The position numbers and the translations under genes are program-made. From the NCBI GenBank assembly GCA_964494345.1, contig CAZBSI010000004.1, positions 310,001-374,000 of the forward strand: a stretch of DNA of 64,000 nt, written 5' to 3'. A model generated the notes under the pieces. It worked only from the letters and a program-made list of their open reading frames with translations, made no database searches and was not told the origin of the DNA. The DNA comes from DTKD01 sp964494345. Lineage in GTDB: Bacteria; Armatimonadota; UBA5829. Positions 25,224 through 34,059 of the stretch are shown one piece after another (within the stretch, counting starts at the first letter, position 1; the number at the start of each line of letters is the position of its first letter).

Positions 25224-26102
25224 ATGAGACAGGACCCTAACAGGCACCCATCAAGGCCCGGTGATGTCGTGGGCGAGATCCTCCACGATGTCGGCGACGA
25301 ATTAGCCGCAGTCGTCTCCATCCCCGGCGAAATCACCTACCAGACATTTACTAAGTTCTTCGAGTTCATAGGTGAGTTTTCTATGATACTCGGTCGAACT
25401 GTGCAATACATCGCCAGGGGAGCCATAAACTTACGGGATACGCTGAATCAGATGGCGTATATCGGCGTGGCTTCGCTTCCTATTGTACTGATTACGGTGG
25501 CGTTTTCTGGGGCCGTTTTGTCGTTGTATATGTCTCAATTGGTCGTAAAATGGGGGATCGGAAGCTATACCGGCGGGGTTGTGGGGATATCCATTGTTCG
25601 AGAGATCGGACCGGTGCTGACGGCGGTAGTGGTGGCGGCGAGGTCGGGCAGCGCAATAGCAGCGGAAATTGGGAGTATGAAGGTTACAGAACAGATCGAT
25701 GCGCTGCGGGCACTGGCCGTGAGTCCTGTACGATATCTGGTGGTGCCGAGGCTGCTGGCGGGGATAGTGATGCTTCCGGCGCTGGCTGCTCTGGCTGATC
25801 TGGTTGGAACGGGCGGCGGATATGTGGTGGCTGTGGTGAACGGGGTGGCGAGCGGCGGATTTTTGAGCACGCTGAAGACACAGGTCATGCCTTATGACAT
25901 CTTTATGGGGCTGCTGAAGACGGTGTTCTTCGCCATTGTGATCGTGACTGTTGGCGCCCAGCAGGGTTTAAGAACGAGCGGAGGGGCGACCGGCGTGGGC
26001 AAGTCGACCACCAGCTCTGTTGTAATCTCCATTGTGATAATCTATATTCTGAACTTCTTCCTTGCGTATGTTATGTTCGGCGGCAGGACGGCGTTCTTGT
26101 GA
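25224..26102 (+). CDS. mlaE: MlaE-family lipid ABC transporter permease
   Basis: 292 residues with five to six hydrophobic segments. The MlaE signature is clear: VVGISIVREIGPVLTAVVVAARSGSAIAAEIGSM, then KVTEQIDALRALAVSP. A hydrophilic N-terminal segment of about 60 residues precedes the first helix. The inner-membrane permease pairs with MlaF and MlaD to move phospholipids between inner and outer membranes. ATG 25224 follows GGAG. The stop overlaps the GTG start of mlaF. Confidence 0.93.
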   Translation: MRQDPNRHPSRPGDVVGEILHDVGDELAAVVSIPGEITYQTFTKFFEFIGEFSMILGRTVQYIARGAINLRDTLNQMAYIGVASLPIVLITVAFSGAVLSLYMSQLVVKWGIGSYTGGVVGISIVREIGPVLTAVVVAARSGSAIAAEIGSMKVTEQIDALRALAVSPVRYLVVPRLLAGIVMLPALAALADLVGTGGGYVVAVVNGVASGGFLSTLKTQVMPYDIFMGLLKTVFFAIVIVTVGAQQGLRTSGGATGVGKSTTSSVVISIVIIYILNFFLAYVMFGGRTAFL

Positions 26103-26848
26103 TTGAAGCGCGTCAGTTATCATATCGGATCGGCGGCAACTCGATTCTGCGGAGGCTGGATCTGGTTGTGGAAAAAGGCGAGACTGTCGCGGTGATGGGA
26201 ATGTCCGGGGCTGGCAAGAGCACGCTTTTGAAGTGTATTGCAGGTCTGCAAAGTCCAACCGGCGGACAGTTGTTTGTGGAAGGCACTGACATCGCAAGGA
26301 TGCCGGAGAGGGAACTGAACGGCATACGGCGCAGAATCGGTATGGTGTTTCAGTACGCGGCGCTGTTTGACTCGCTGAACGTCTATGAAAATGTGTGTTT
26401 CGGGCTGAAAAGACACCAGCATCTTTCGGAAATGGAGGTTCGCGAGATAGTTCAGGCGAAGCTTTCTATGGTCGGACTGCCGCGAACTGAGAATTTGATG
26501 CCGGCGGAGTTGTCTGGGGGAATGCAAAAGAGGGTTGGTCTGGCGAGGGCTCTGGCTATGAACCCGGATATTTTGCTTTACGATGAGCCGACAGCAGGGC
26601 TTGACCCTATCACGTCGGCTACGATAGCGGATTTGATCACGAAGACCAGGGAAGAGGTGGGAGCGACCTCGGTGGTTGTGTCACACGACCTGGCGGCAAT
26701 CAGGCGGGTTGCGAGCAGGATAGCGATGCTTCATCGTGGCAAAATCGTGGCGGTTGGCACGGTTGAGGAGATGGAAAACTCCGACAACCCAGTGGTAAGG
26801 CAATTTATGACTGGCTCGACAGAGGGGCCAATTCAAATTACGCGATAA
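26099..26848 (+). CDS. mlaF: MlaF-family lipid ABC transporter ATPase
   Basis: 249 residues. Walker A GMSGAGKST at 33-41, signature ELSGGMQKRVGLARAL, Walker B ILLYDEPTAGLDP, switch His in VVVSHDL. The phrase PAELSGGMQKRVGLARA is typical of MlaF rather than generic importers. The GTG start overlaps the mlaE stop codon (GTGA), so the two are translationally coupled. Confidence 0.94.
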   Translation: MIEARQLSYRIGGNSILRRLDLVVEKGETVAVMGMSGAGKSTLLKCIAGLQSPTGGQLFVEGTDIARMPERELNGIRRRIGMVFQYAALFDSLNVYENVCFGLKRHQHLSEMEVREIVQAKLSMVGLPRTENLMPAELSGGMQKRVGLARALAMNPDILLYDEPTAGLDPITSATIADLITKTREEVGATSVVVSHDLAAIRRVASRIAMLHRGKIVAVGTVEEMENSDNPVVRQFMTGSTEGPIQITR

Positions 26849-26878
26849 TTGGCTATGCATAAATGAGGATAATCTGAC

Positions 26879-28342
26879 GTGCTGCTGAGAAACGAGGCAA
26901 AAGTAGGTCTGTTGGTCTTCGCTGCCATAGTGGCTTTGGGGGCTATGTATTGGTTTTTGCGAGGAGTAAACGTCGGGGCATCGACGGTGCATATTTACGC
27001 GATTTTCAGGGATGCGGGCAAGCTCGACAGAGGTGCGGATATTCGAATGGCGGGCGTGAAGGTCGGCGCGGTGTCGTCGGTTACGTTGACGGCCAAAAGC
27101 TACGCCAGAATCGATATGGCTATTGGCAATAAAACCTGCATACCATCTGATTCGGTGGCTCGAATCACCACGGGCGGGTTGATTGGAGACAGCTACGTCG
27201 ATATTTTGCCGGGAAACAAGAGCAGTTGTTTGAAAAACGATCAGAAAATCGACAGCGCCGAACCGCTGAATTATGAGCGGCTGATTTCGGATGTCGGAGA
27301 ACTCGTGAGTCAGCTCAAGGAATCGGCGGCGGGAATCAACGCTGTGCTGGGTGATAAAAAGACCATAGAGAATATCAAAGGCACGGTGGCTCAAATGCGG
27401 ACAGCGGCTGAGTCTACGACAAAGCTGCTGGATTCTGCCAGGGAGATGGTGGTGCAGGTGTCGCCGGATATTCAGCGCGCGATGAACAATATGGTAGCTG
27501 CGACGGATAACGCTGTTAAGATGACTGATGAACTGCAGAGTATAGTGGCTAACGATGCGGCGCCGGCTACTCGCGATATACTCCAGCAGGCTAAAGACGC
27601 TATGCAAACCTTAAACTCTGCGATGACCGAAGCCCGCAATATAATATCCGGCGTTGGTGGCAGCGTTGAGAAAATAGATGGCAGCCTCGCGAAAGTCGAT
27701 ACCCTGCTGCAGGACATGGATAAAGCAGTTCTGCAGGCTAATGACATGATGTCTAACCTGACCGCAGCGACCGCTGACATACAGGGCGTCACCTCAGATA
27801 AGGAAATGCAGCAAAATATTAAAGAGATGATCCGTAACGCTGCCAAGGCGACTGCACAGGCCAATGAACTGATCGGGACTCTGAATTGCAAGCTCGGTAA
27901 AATAACGACATCATCTCAATCGAAAACAAAAAAGGCAGAATTACCGAACCCGGGTCTGGTCTCCGATGCTCTCTGGAACACGGATCAGGGGGATTATCGG
28001 TTCGACGCCAACTACACTTTTGGCGGATTTAACGGCGCATTCTATCGCCTGGGGGCGTTCAATATCGGAGAGAGCACCAGGGCGAACCTGCAGGCGGGTA
28101 GATTGCTTGGCTCATCGACCTCGCTGCGATACGGGCTGTATGCTTCGCGTCTCGGCTTCGGGGTGGACCAGCGGCTGGGCAATCATTTTTTGTTGTCTGC
28201 TGACGGTTTTCGACCCAACGACCCCGAATACGACCTGCGCGCGGTGCTGAAAATGGGGCCTGGTATGGGGTTGTATGGCGGCTATAGCAATGTGTTTGAT
28301 CGCAAAGGCGATGTGTTTGTGGGTTTACAGTATAAAAAGTGA
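26879..28342 (+). CDS. mlaD: MlaD-family MCE protein with long helical region and C-terminal barrel-like domain
   Basis: 487 residues, far longer than E. coli MlaD (about 183). One membrane helix at residues 8-27 (VGLLVFAAIVALGAMYWFL), an MCE domain at about 35-115 (DAGKLDRGADIRMAGVKVG, ITTGGLIGDSYVDI), a long amphipathic helical region to about 335, then about 130 residues of alternating strands rich in Gly and aromatics (YRFDANYTFGGFNGAFYRLG, SLRYGLYASRLGFGVDQRLG, YGGYSNVFDRKGDVFVGLQY). This layout matches the envelope-spanning MlaD described in the diderm Firmicute Veillonella, in which a beta-barrel anchors the protein in the outer membrane. GTG start. Barrel assignment is by inspection only. 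Confidence 0.85.
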   Translation: MLLRNEAKVGLLVFAAIVALGAMYWFLRGVNVGASTVHIYAIFRDAGKLDRGADIRMAGVKVGAVSSVTLTAKSYARIDMAIGNKTCIPSDSVARITTGGLIGDSYVDILPGNKSSCLKNDQKIDSAEPLNYERLISDVGELVSQLKESAAGINAVLGDKKTIENIKGTVAQMRTAAESTTKLLDSAREMVVQVSPDIQRAMNNMVAATDNAVKMTDELQSIVANDAAPATRDILQQAKDAMQTLNSAMTEARNIISGVGGSVEKIDGSLAKVDTLLQDMDKAVLQANDMMSNLTAATADIQGVTSDKEMQQNIKEMIRNAAKATAQANELIGTLNCKLGKITTSSQSKTKKAELPNPGLVSDALWNTDQGDYRFDANYTFGGFNGAFYRLGAFNIGESTRANLQAGRLLGSSTSLRYGLYASRLGFGVDQRLGNHFLLSADGFRPNDPEYDLRAVLKMGPGMGLYGGYSNVFDRKGDVFVGLQYKK

Positions 28343-28390
28343 GCATCGAGGGCTGTTTTCGGCCTGAGATGAAATGAGAGGAGCGGTTTT

Positions 28391-28840
28391 ATGAAGGTTA
28401 TCCTCGCAAAGGATGTTAAAGCTCTGGGCAAGGCTGGGCAGATAGTGAACGTAGCGGAAGGCTATGCGCGCAACTTTTTGTTCCCTCGCAAGCTGGCTAC
28501 CCCTGCCGACGCGGGCGCCCTTAAGCAAATAGAGACTCAGAAAAAGATTCTTGAAGTTCGATTGGAGCATCAACTAGCCGAGGCTAAGGAGATAGCTGAG
28601 AGAATCAAAGGCGCCACTATCAATGTAACTGGTAAAACCGGCACGGGCACCAAGCTCTATGGTTCGGTGACTAATCAGGACATCGCTGATGCGCTTTTGA
28701 AGCAACATCGTATTAAGGTGGATAAGCGCACCATACACATCGACGAGCCTATCAAGACTACAGGCTCGCATAAGGCCAGTATTAAGCTGCACCAGGAGGT
28801 TTCGGTTGACGTTACCGTTGAAGTGACGGCGGAGCAATAG
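28391..28840 (+). CDS. rplI: 50S ribosomal protein L9
   Basis: 149 residues, normal length. The N-terminal domain MKVILAKDVKALGKAGQIVNVAEGYARNFLFPRKLA is the L9 signature that binds 23S rRNA domain V; a long helix (QIETQKKILEVRLEHQLAEA) links it to the C-terminal domain (GSVTNQDIADAL). GAGGAGC lies upstream of the ATG. It is followed by dnaB after one base, the widely conserved rplI-dnaB order. Confidence 0.97.
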   Translation: MKVILAKDVKALGKAGQIVNVAEGYARNFLFPRKLATPADAGALKQIETQKKILEVRLEHQLAEAKEIAERIKGATINVTGKTGTGTKLYGSVTNQDIADALLKQHRIKVDKRTIHIDEPIKTTGSHKASIKLHQEVSVDVTVEVTAEQ

Positions 28841-28841
28841 T

Positions 28842-30242
28842 ATGGCAACGGTTAGCCCAACCCACAACCTGCCGCCACAGAACCTGGAGGCGGAGCAGTC
28901 GACACTCGGCTCTATGATGCTGGAGCGGACCGCCCTTGAGAAGGGCATGGAGATCCTGACGGCTGAGGATTTTTATCGTCCTACGCACCAGGAGGTCTTC
29001 GATTCGCTGCTTTCTCTGTCGGAACGCAATGAGCCGGTGGACTTGATTACCCTTCAGGAGGAACTGCGCAGGAGAGGAAAGCTGGAGAGCTGCGGGGGCA
29101 CTGAGTATTTGATGGCGCTGGCCAGTTCGGTGCCGACGGCGGCTCACGTCGAATATTATGCCAAGATAGTCGAGCAGAAGTCGATTTTGCGCAGACTGAT
29201 CGCGGCAGGCACGGAGATCATAGGGCTTGCTCATGGCGAAGATGAAGATATCGAGGCGATCACCGGCAGGGCCGAACAGCTTGTTTTCGGGGTGGGTCAA
29301 CGCAGGCTTGGTGAGTACTTTAAGCCGCTATTTCCTCTGCTAAATGAGGCGTGGGATCAGATAACTCAGCGTTATCACAACAAAGGTGTCACTTCTGGGA
29401 TACCCACAGGCTTTGCCCGGCTCGACGATATGACCAGCGGGTTGCAGCCTTCAGATTTCGTTATTGTCGCCGCGCGGCCTTCGATGGGTAAGACTGCGCT
29501 GGCCCTGAACTTTGCGCTGCACGCAGCCGCTTCGGCTCAGAAGACCGTGGCTATTTTCAGCATAGAAATGTCGGCTGAGCAGTTGGTTTTGCGAATGCTG
29601 TGTATGATGGCACGAACCAACGCACATCGTCTGAGAAGTGGTTTTTTTGGGCAGGATGAATGGACGCTGCTGTCAGAAGCGACGGGCAAGCTGGATAACG
29701 CAAAGATATTCATAGACGACTCCACGGACATCACCCACCTGGGAATGAGGGCCAAATGCCGCAGACTTAAAGCCGAGCACGGCTTGTCGCTGGTGGTGGT
29801 CGATTATTTGCAGCTTATGCGGTCGCATAAAAATGTGGAGAACCGCAACCAGGAGATATCTGAAATAGCGCGTGGCTTGAAGGCGCTGGCGAGAGAGTTG
29901 AAGGTGCCTGTGATAGCCCTTTCGCAGTTGAGCCGGGCAGTTGAGAAGCGAGAAGATAAGCGGCCGATGCTTTCGGACTTGAGGGAATCGGGTTCGATTG
30001 AGGCGGAGGCGGACCTCGTAATGATGCTTTACAGGCCGGACTATTATCAGATCAAAGAGGTTGAGGATACTGAGAGCGTCCGCGGCAAAGAAGGTGAATA
30101 TGACGACCCCGGCCATCGTCACGTGGAGACCACTGAGATTTTGATCGCCAAGCACAGAAATGGCCCGACGGGCACGGTTAAGGTCGGGTTTGTGAAAGAA
30201 TTTGCCTCGTTTGAGAACCTCTACGAAGGTCAGGAACCATAA
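28842..30242 (+). CDS. dnaB: replicative DNA helicase DnaB
   Basis: 466 residues. N-terminal DnaB domain NLEAEQSTLGSMMLERTALE, then RecA-like core: Walker A ARPSMGKTALALN near residue 210, Walker B LVVVDYLQLM, and arginine-finger region SQLSRAVEKREDKRPMLSDLRESG. Length is standard and there is no intein. Hexameric helicase loaded at the origin, moving 5' to 3' on the lagging strand. ATG 28842 is one base past the rplI stop, with GGAG eight bases upstream. Confidence 0.97.
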   Translation: MATVSPTHNLPPQNLEAEQSTLGSMMLERTALEKGMEILTAEDFYRPTHQEVFDSLLSLSERNEPVDLITLQEELRRRGKLESCGGTEYLMALASSVPTAAHVEYYAKIVEQKSILRRLIAAGTEIIGLAHGEDEDIEAITGRAEQLVFGVGQRRLGEYFKPLFPLLNEAWDQITQRYHNKGVTSGIPTGFARLDDMTSGLQPSDFVIVAARPSMGKTALALNFALHAAASAQKTVAIFSIEMSAEQLVLRMLCMMARTNAHRLRSGFFGQDEWTLLSEATGKLDNAKIFIDDSTDITHLGMRAKCRRLKAEHGLSLVVVDYLQLMRSHKNVENRNQEISEIARGLKALARELKVPVIALSQLSRAVEKREDKRPMLSDLRESGSIEAEADLVMMLYRPDYYQIKEVEDTESVRGKEGEYDDPGHRHVETTEILIAKHRNGPTGTVKVGFVKEFASFENLYEGQEP

Positions 30243-30267
30243 AATCAATTCTTGAGGTCAAGGTATT

Positions 30268-31542
30268 TTGAGAGTCCTTATAATTGGAAGCGGAGGGCGT
30301 GAGCACGCGTTGGCGTGGAAGATCGCTCAGAGTGATAAAGTGTCGAAGATATTCGCGGCGCCCGGCAATGCGGGAATTGGTGAGATTGCTGAGCGGGTCG
30401 ATATAAAGGTCACGGATGTTAAAGCTCTCGCTGATTTTGCCGAGAAGCAGGGCGTTGATCTGACAGTGGTAGGGCCGGAGGCGTCGCTTGGAGCAGGAGT
30501 GGCCGATGAGTTTGAGAAACGCTCTTTGACTATCTTCGGCCCCACTAAAGAAGCCGTTCAACTTGAGGTCAGCAAGGTCTTTTCTAAAAAATTGATGATC
30601 GACTACGGCATCCCTACTGGCGGATTTGAGGTCTTCAGCGACCCGGATAAGGCAGAAGCTTATATCGAATCTATTGCGGGCAAAACCAGCAACCCTATTC
30701 CTGTGAAGGCCGATGGCGAGGCGGCGGGCAAAGGGGCGATTATAGCTAATAATAAAGAGGAAGCTCTGCAGGCAGTCGATTTGATTATGCGCAAGAGGGC
30801 ATTCGGCGCGGCTGGGGACAGAATAGTCATTGAAGAGTATCTCGACGGGCCGGAAGCCACGTTTATGTTCTTCGTGGACGGCGAGACGTGCGTGCCGATG
30901 TCTGCTGCTCAGGACTATAAGCGGGCGTGTGATGGAGATTTGGGGCTGAATACGGGTGGAATGGGAAGCTATTCCCCTGTTCCTGCGTTGACAGATGAAT
31001 TGCAGTCGGTGGTTGTTGAGACCATTACCAAGCCTACCCTTAAAGCATTGAAGGACAAGGGGATTTGTTTTAAGGGCGTTATGTATTGCGGGTTGGCTTT
31101 AACCAGCGCAGGGCCGAAGGTGATCGAGTTTAATGCGAGGTTTGGAGACCCGGAGACGCAGGTTGTGCTGCCGTTGTTGCAGTCAGATCTGGCTGAGGTT
31201 TGTTATGCGGCGGCCAGGGGAAATCTCGACAGCCTGCCCGTGAGGTGGTACAATAAAAAAGCGCTGTGTGTGATTATGGCCTCTGAGGGATACCCGGGCG
31301 ATTACCAGAAGGGCAAGGTAATCGAAGGTATCGACGAGGCGGCAGAAGCTGGGACAATAGTATTTCACGCGGGCACTGAAAGGGATGGCGACAGGGTCGT
31401 CACCTCCGGTGGTCGCGTTTTGGCTGTGACTGCGGTGGCTGATAGTTACAGGCAGTGTATCGACAAGGCTTATGAGGGAGTCGGCAAAATCCGCTTCGAC
31501 GGCGCTTATTTCAGGCGGGATATTGGCGCGAGGCTGCTGTAG
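30268..31542 (+). CDS. purD: phosphoribosylamine-glycine ligase (GARS)
   Basis: 424 residues, standard GARS length. MRVLIIGSGGREHALAWKI is the PurD start, GPEASLGAGVADEF and ATP-grasp segments VKADGEAAGKGAI, EEYLDGPEATFMFFVDG, NTGGMGSYSPVPA and EFNARFGDPETQVVLPLL follow. It catalyses the second step of purine synthesis. The start codon is TTG. It begins the purine gene cluster, directly after dnaB with 25 bases between. Confidence 0.96.
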   Translation: MRVLIIGSGGREHALAWKIAQSDKVSKIFAAPGNAGIGEIAERVDIKVTDVKALADFAEKQGVDLTVVGPEASLGAGVADEFEKRSLTIFGPTKEAVQLEVSKVFSKKLMIDYGIPTGGFEVFSDPDKAEAYIESIAGKTSNPIPVKADGEAAGKGAIIANNKEEALQAVDLIMRKRAFGAAGDRIVIEEYLDGPEATFMFFVDGETCVPMSAAQDYKRACDGDLGLNTGGMGSYSPVPALTDELQSVVVETITKPTLKALKDKGICFKGVMYCGLALTSAGPKVIEFNARFGDPETQVVLPLLQSDLAEVCYAAARGNLDSLPVRWYNKKALCVIMASEGYPGDYQKGKVIEGIDEAAEAGTIVFHAGTERDGDRVVTSGGRVLAVTAVADSYRQCIDKAYEGVGKIRFDGAYFRRDIGARLL

Positions 31543-31572
31543 ACCGCGTATTTTGCATCAGGAGATTGATTG

Positions 31573-32025
31573 ATGGCCGGTAAGGTTGCGATTGTGATGG
31601 GCAGCAAGTCGGATGCTGAGATAATGAGCGCGGCATCGGAGATGTTGACCAAATTCGGCGTTGAAAACGAGACTTTTGTTATGTCGGCCCATAGAAATCC
31701 GCAAAAGGTAGTGGAGTTTGCGACTAATGCGGAGGACAGGGGCTTTGAGGTGATTATCGCCGGGGCGGGTATGGCCGCGCATCTGCCGGGGGTGATCGCG
31801 GGGTTGACTTGTCTGCCGGTAATCGGTGTGCCGACGAGGTCTGCTGCTCTGTCCGGGATGGACTCGCTGCTGTCTATCGTGCAGATGCCGGGAGGGGTTC
31901 CGGTGGCTACGGTGGCGATAGATGGAGCGAAAAATGCGGGTATACTCGCTGCGCAGATATTGAGCGTAAAATACCCGGAGTTGCGGACTGCAATAAAAGA
32001 GTTTAAAGAATCCCTGAGACAATAG
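31573..32025 (+). CDS. purE: N5-carboxyaminoimidazole ribonucleotide mutase
   Basis: 150 residues of class I PurE: GSKSDAEIM at the N-terminus, SAHRNPQKVVEFA with the catalytic His, AGMAAHLPGVIAGLT and DSLLSIVQMPGGVPVATVAI. ATG 31573 follows AGGAG by eight bases. purK, normally paired with class I purE, is not in this window. Confidence 0.96.
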   Translation: MAGKVAIVMGSKSDAEIMSAASEMLTKFGVENETFVMSAHRNPQKVVEFATNAEDRGFEVIIAGAGMAAHLPGVIAGLTCLPVIGVPTRSAALSGMDSLLSIVQMPGGVPVATVAIDGAKNAGILAAQILSVKYPELRTAIKEFKESLRQ

Positions 32026-32045
32026 CGCTGTAGAGAGGTTGTTTG

Positions 32046-33341
32046 ATGATAGAGAGATATTCGCTGCCTGATATGAAGGCTGTTTGGAGTGAGCAGAACA
32101 AGTTTCAGAGCTGGCTTGATGTCGAGCTGGCGGTTTGTGAGGCACAGGAGAAGTTCGGCAATATACCGGCTGGGGTGACGGAGAAGATTCGAAAGTCGGC
32201 GACGTTCTCTGTTGAGCGCATAGATGAAATTGAAAAAGAGACTCACCACGATCTGATAGCGTTCGTCAAATGCGTCACAGAAAACCTTGGCGACGAGGGC
32301 AAATATGTCCACTACGGCGTTACAAGCTATGACATCGAAGACACGGCGACCGCGCTGCGTATGAGGCAGGCCTGCGATATCATTATTAAGGATATCCAGA
32401 ATCTTCTGAATGTGGTGGCAAAGCTGGCGAAAGCGCATAAAATGACCCCGATGATTGGCCGCACCCACGGCGTGCAGGCAGAACCGATCACATTCGGTTT
32501 TAAGATGGCCGTGCATTACTCTCAGCTTCAACGGGATCTGGCGCGAATTAAGGACGCCCGCGAGCAGATCAGCGTCGGCAAAATATCCGGCGCGGTGGGA
32601 GTGTTCGGCAATATCGGGCCGGATCAGGAAGAGATGGTCTGTGAGAAACTGGGGCTTAAGGCCGCGGCGATCTCAACTCAGATTATCCAGCGCGACAGGC
32701 ACGCTGCAGTGATAGCCAGGCTGGGGATTCTGGCTTCTACCTGCGACAACATCGCGACCGAGATGAGAAACCTTCAGCGCACGGAGATACTGGAGGTGCA
32801 GGAGATGTTCCTGCCGGGCCAGCGAGGTTCATCGGCTATGCCGCATAAGCGAAATCCGTGGCGATTTGAGACTATATGCGGGTTGGCAAGGGTGGTGCGG
32901 GCAAATGCACACCCCGCTTTGGACAATATTGTAAGCTGGCATGAGCGGGATCTGGTCAACTCGGCGGCTGAGAGGATCATAATCGCCGATAGCTTCTTTG
33001 CGGTGGATTTTATGCTTCAGTCTCTGGCGAAACTGCTGGATAGATTGGAAGTTAATCAGGATAATATGAAGCGCAACCTGGAGATGATGGGCCAGTTGGT
33101 CTTTAGCGAACACGTGCTGCTGGCGCTGATCCAGAAGGGGATGACTCGCGAGGAAGGCTATAAGGTTTGTCAGAGAAATGCGGCCAGGTGCTGGGATGAG
33201 GATGTCTCGTTCCGGCAGGCGCTGGAGGGCGACGCAGACGTACAGAGGCTGCTGAATAAGGAAGAGTTGGACGATTGCTTCGACCTTGCGCACCATTTGA
33301 GGAATGTGGACAGGGTGTTTGAGAGATTGGGGCTTGAGTGA
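32046..33341 (+). CDS. purB: adenylosuccinate lyase
   Basis: 431 residues. Signature GSSAMPHKRNPWRFE contains the conserved SSxMPxKxN loop with catalytic Ser; KYVHYGVTSYDIEDTA and IGRTHGVQAEPITFGFKMA carry the catalytic histidines. It acts twice, cleaving SAICAR and adenylosuccinate. ATG 32046 follows GAGAGG by seven bases. It is 20 bases after purE, in the same transcript. Confidence 0.96.
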   Translation: MIERYSLPDMKAVWSEQNKFQSWLDVELAVCEAQEKFGNIPAGVTEKIRKSATFSVERIDEIEKETHHDLIAFVKCVTENLGDEGKYVHYGVTSYDIEDTATALRMRQACDIIIKDIQNLLNVVAKLAKAHKMTPMIGRTHGVQAEPITFGFKMAVHYSQLQRDLARIKDAREQISVGKISGAVGVFGNIGPDQEEMVCEKLGLKAAAISTQIIQRDRHAAVIARLGILASTCDNIATEMRNLQRTEILEVQEMFLPGQRGSSAMPHKRNPWRFETICGLARVVRANAHPALDNIVSWHERDLVNSAAERIIIADSFFAVDFMLQSLAKLLDRLEVNQDNMKRNLEMMGQLVFSEHVLLALIQKGMTREEGYKVCQRNAARCWDEDVSFRQALEGDADVQRLLNKEELDDCFDLAHHLRNVDRVFERLGLE

Positions 33342-33382
33342 GAGGTTAGCTGTTGAGGTGACGGCCCTTCGTGATTCCGCCG

Positions 33383-33408
33383 AGGTGGCGATTCGGAGAT
33401 CGCCACCT
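33383..33408. repeat. inverted repeat AGGTGGCGAT/ATCGCCACCT
   Basis: A perfect ten-base-pair inverted repeat with loop TCGGAG in the purB-purS gap. Diverged relatives occur at 42258-42286 and 42298-42322, so it is a dispersed element rather than a local terminator; there is no T-run. Confidence 0.7.
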
Positions 33409-33445
33409 ATCCAAGTTCGGACTTCGAACATCTGACTACGGACGT

Positions 33446-33602
33446 CGAAAAAGCAGATTTCTCGCTTCGCTCGAAATGACGAGGGAGGGTGCTCGGAATG
33501 ACAGAGGATGAGGCGTAGATGGGTGCTCGAATAACAGGGGATGAGGCGTAGATGGGTGCTCGGAATGACGGGGATGGGTTCGTAATGACGGAGAGGGGTT
33601 CG
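33446..33602. repeat. dispersed repeat plus degenerate tandem repeats
   Basis: 33446-33480 is one copy of a repeat family (AAAGCAGATTTCTCGC core, ending CTCGAAATGAC) also found at 42104, 59453 and 63922. It runs into about three degenerate 33-34 bp units starting with GGTGCTCGGAATGAC and containing GATGAGGCGTAGATG. Together with the inverted repeat this accounts for most of the 394-base non-coding stretch 33342-33735. Confidence 0.75.
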
Positions 33603-33652
33603 ACAAAAAATTCTGTTTTTTTGCGCTGTAGAAAAGCATCGTTTTGATGCGG

Positions 33653-33661
33653 TGATATAAT
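33653..33661 (+). promoter_or_regulatory. extended -10 promoter for purS
   Basis: TGATATAAT is a TGn-extended -10 element about 75 bases upstream of purS, after the repeat region. No good -35 is present. It suggests that purS onward has its own promoter separate from purD-E-B. Confidence 0.5.
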
Positions 33662-33735
33662 AGATGCTTGGGATGGCTATCTTTTAGACGGGCGAGTTGA
33701 CGGATAGCTCAATCTAAAAAACCAGAGGATGGACA

Positions 33736-33978
33736 ATGGCAAAAGCAAATGTGTATGTGACTCTCAAGCCTGAGCTTTTGGATGCTCAGGGCAAGGTGAC
33801 GCTGGGGGCGCTGGAGAACCTGGGATACGGCAGCGTTGGCAACGTCAGAGTCGGCAAGTTCATCGAGATCGAGGTTGCGGACGGCGGGGACGTAGAAAAA
33901 GACGTTGACGAGATGTGCCGCAAACTGCTCGTGAACCCGAACACCGAGAACTATCGTTTCGAGATCGAGAAGGGATAG
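33736..33978 (+). CDS. purS: FGAM synthetase subunit PurS
   Basis: 80 residues. MAKANVYVTLKPELLDAQGK and NLGYGSVGNVRVGKFIEIEV are PurS motifs. PurS bridges PurQ and small PurL in the three-part FGAM synthetase found in Gram-positives, archaea and others. GAGGATGG precedes the ATG. purQ follows after 81 bases. Confidence 0.95.
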   Translation: MAKANVYVTLKPELLDAQGKVTLGALENLGYGSVGNVRVGKFIEIEVADGGDVEKDVDEMCRKLLVNPNTENYRFEIEKG

Positions 33979-34059
33979 GTGATTGGGAAAAGATGTCAGT
34001 TGCCGAACACATATTCGTATGCCCGGCACTTGATACTCTAAAACCCAGAGGACTGACTT

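Noticed and set aside
33480..33602. Possible CRISPR array in the purB-purS gap
   Set aside because: Units are degenerate, contiguous and lack unique spacers of constant length; there are no cas genes.
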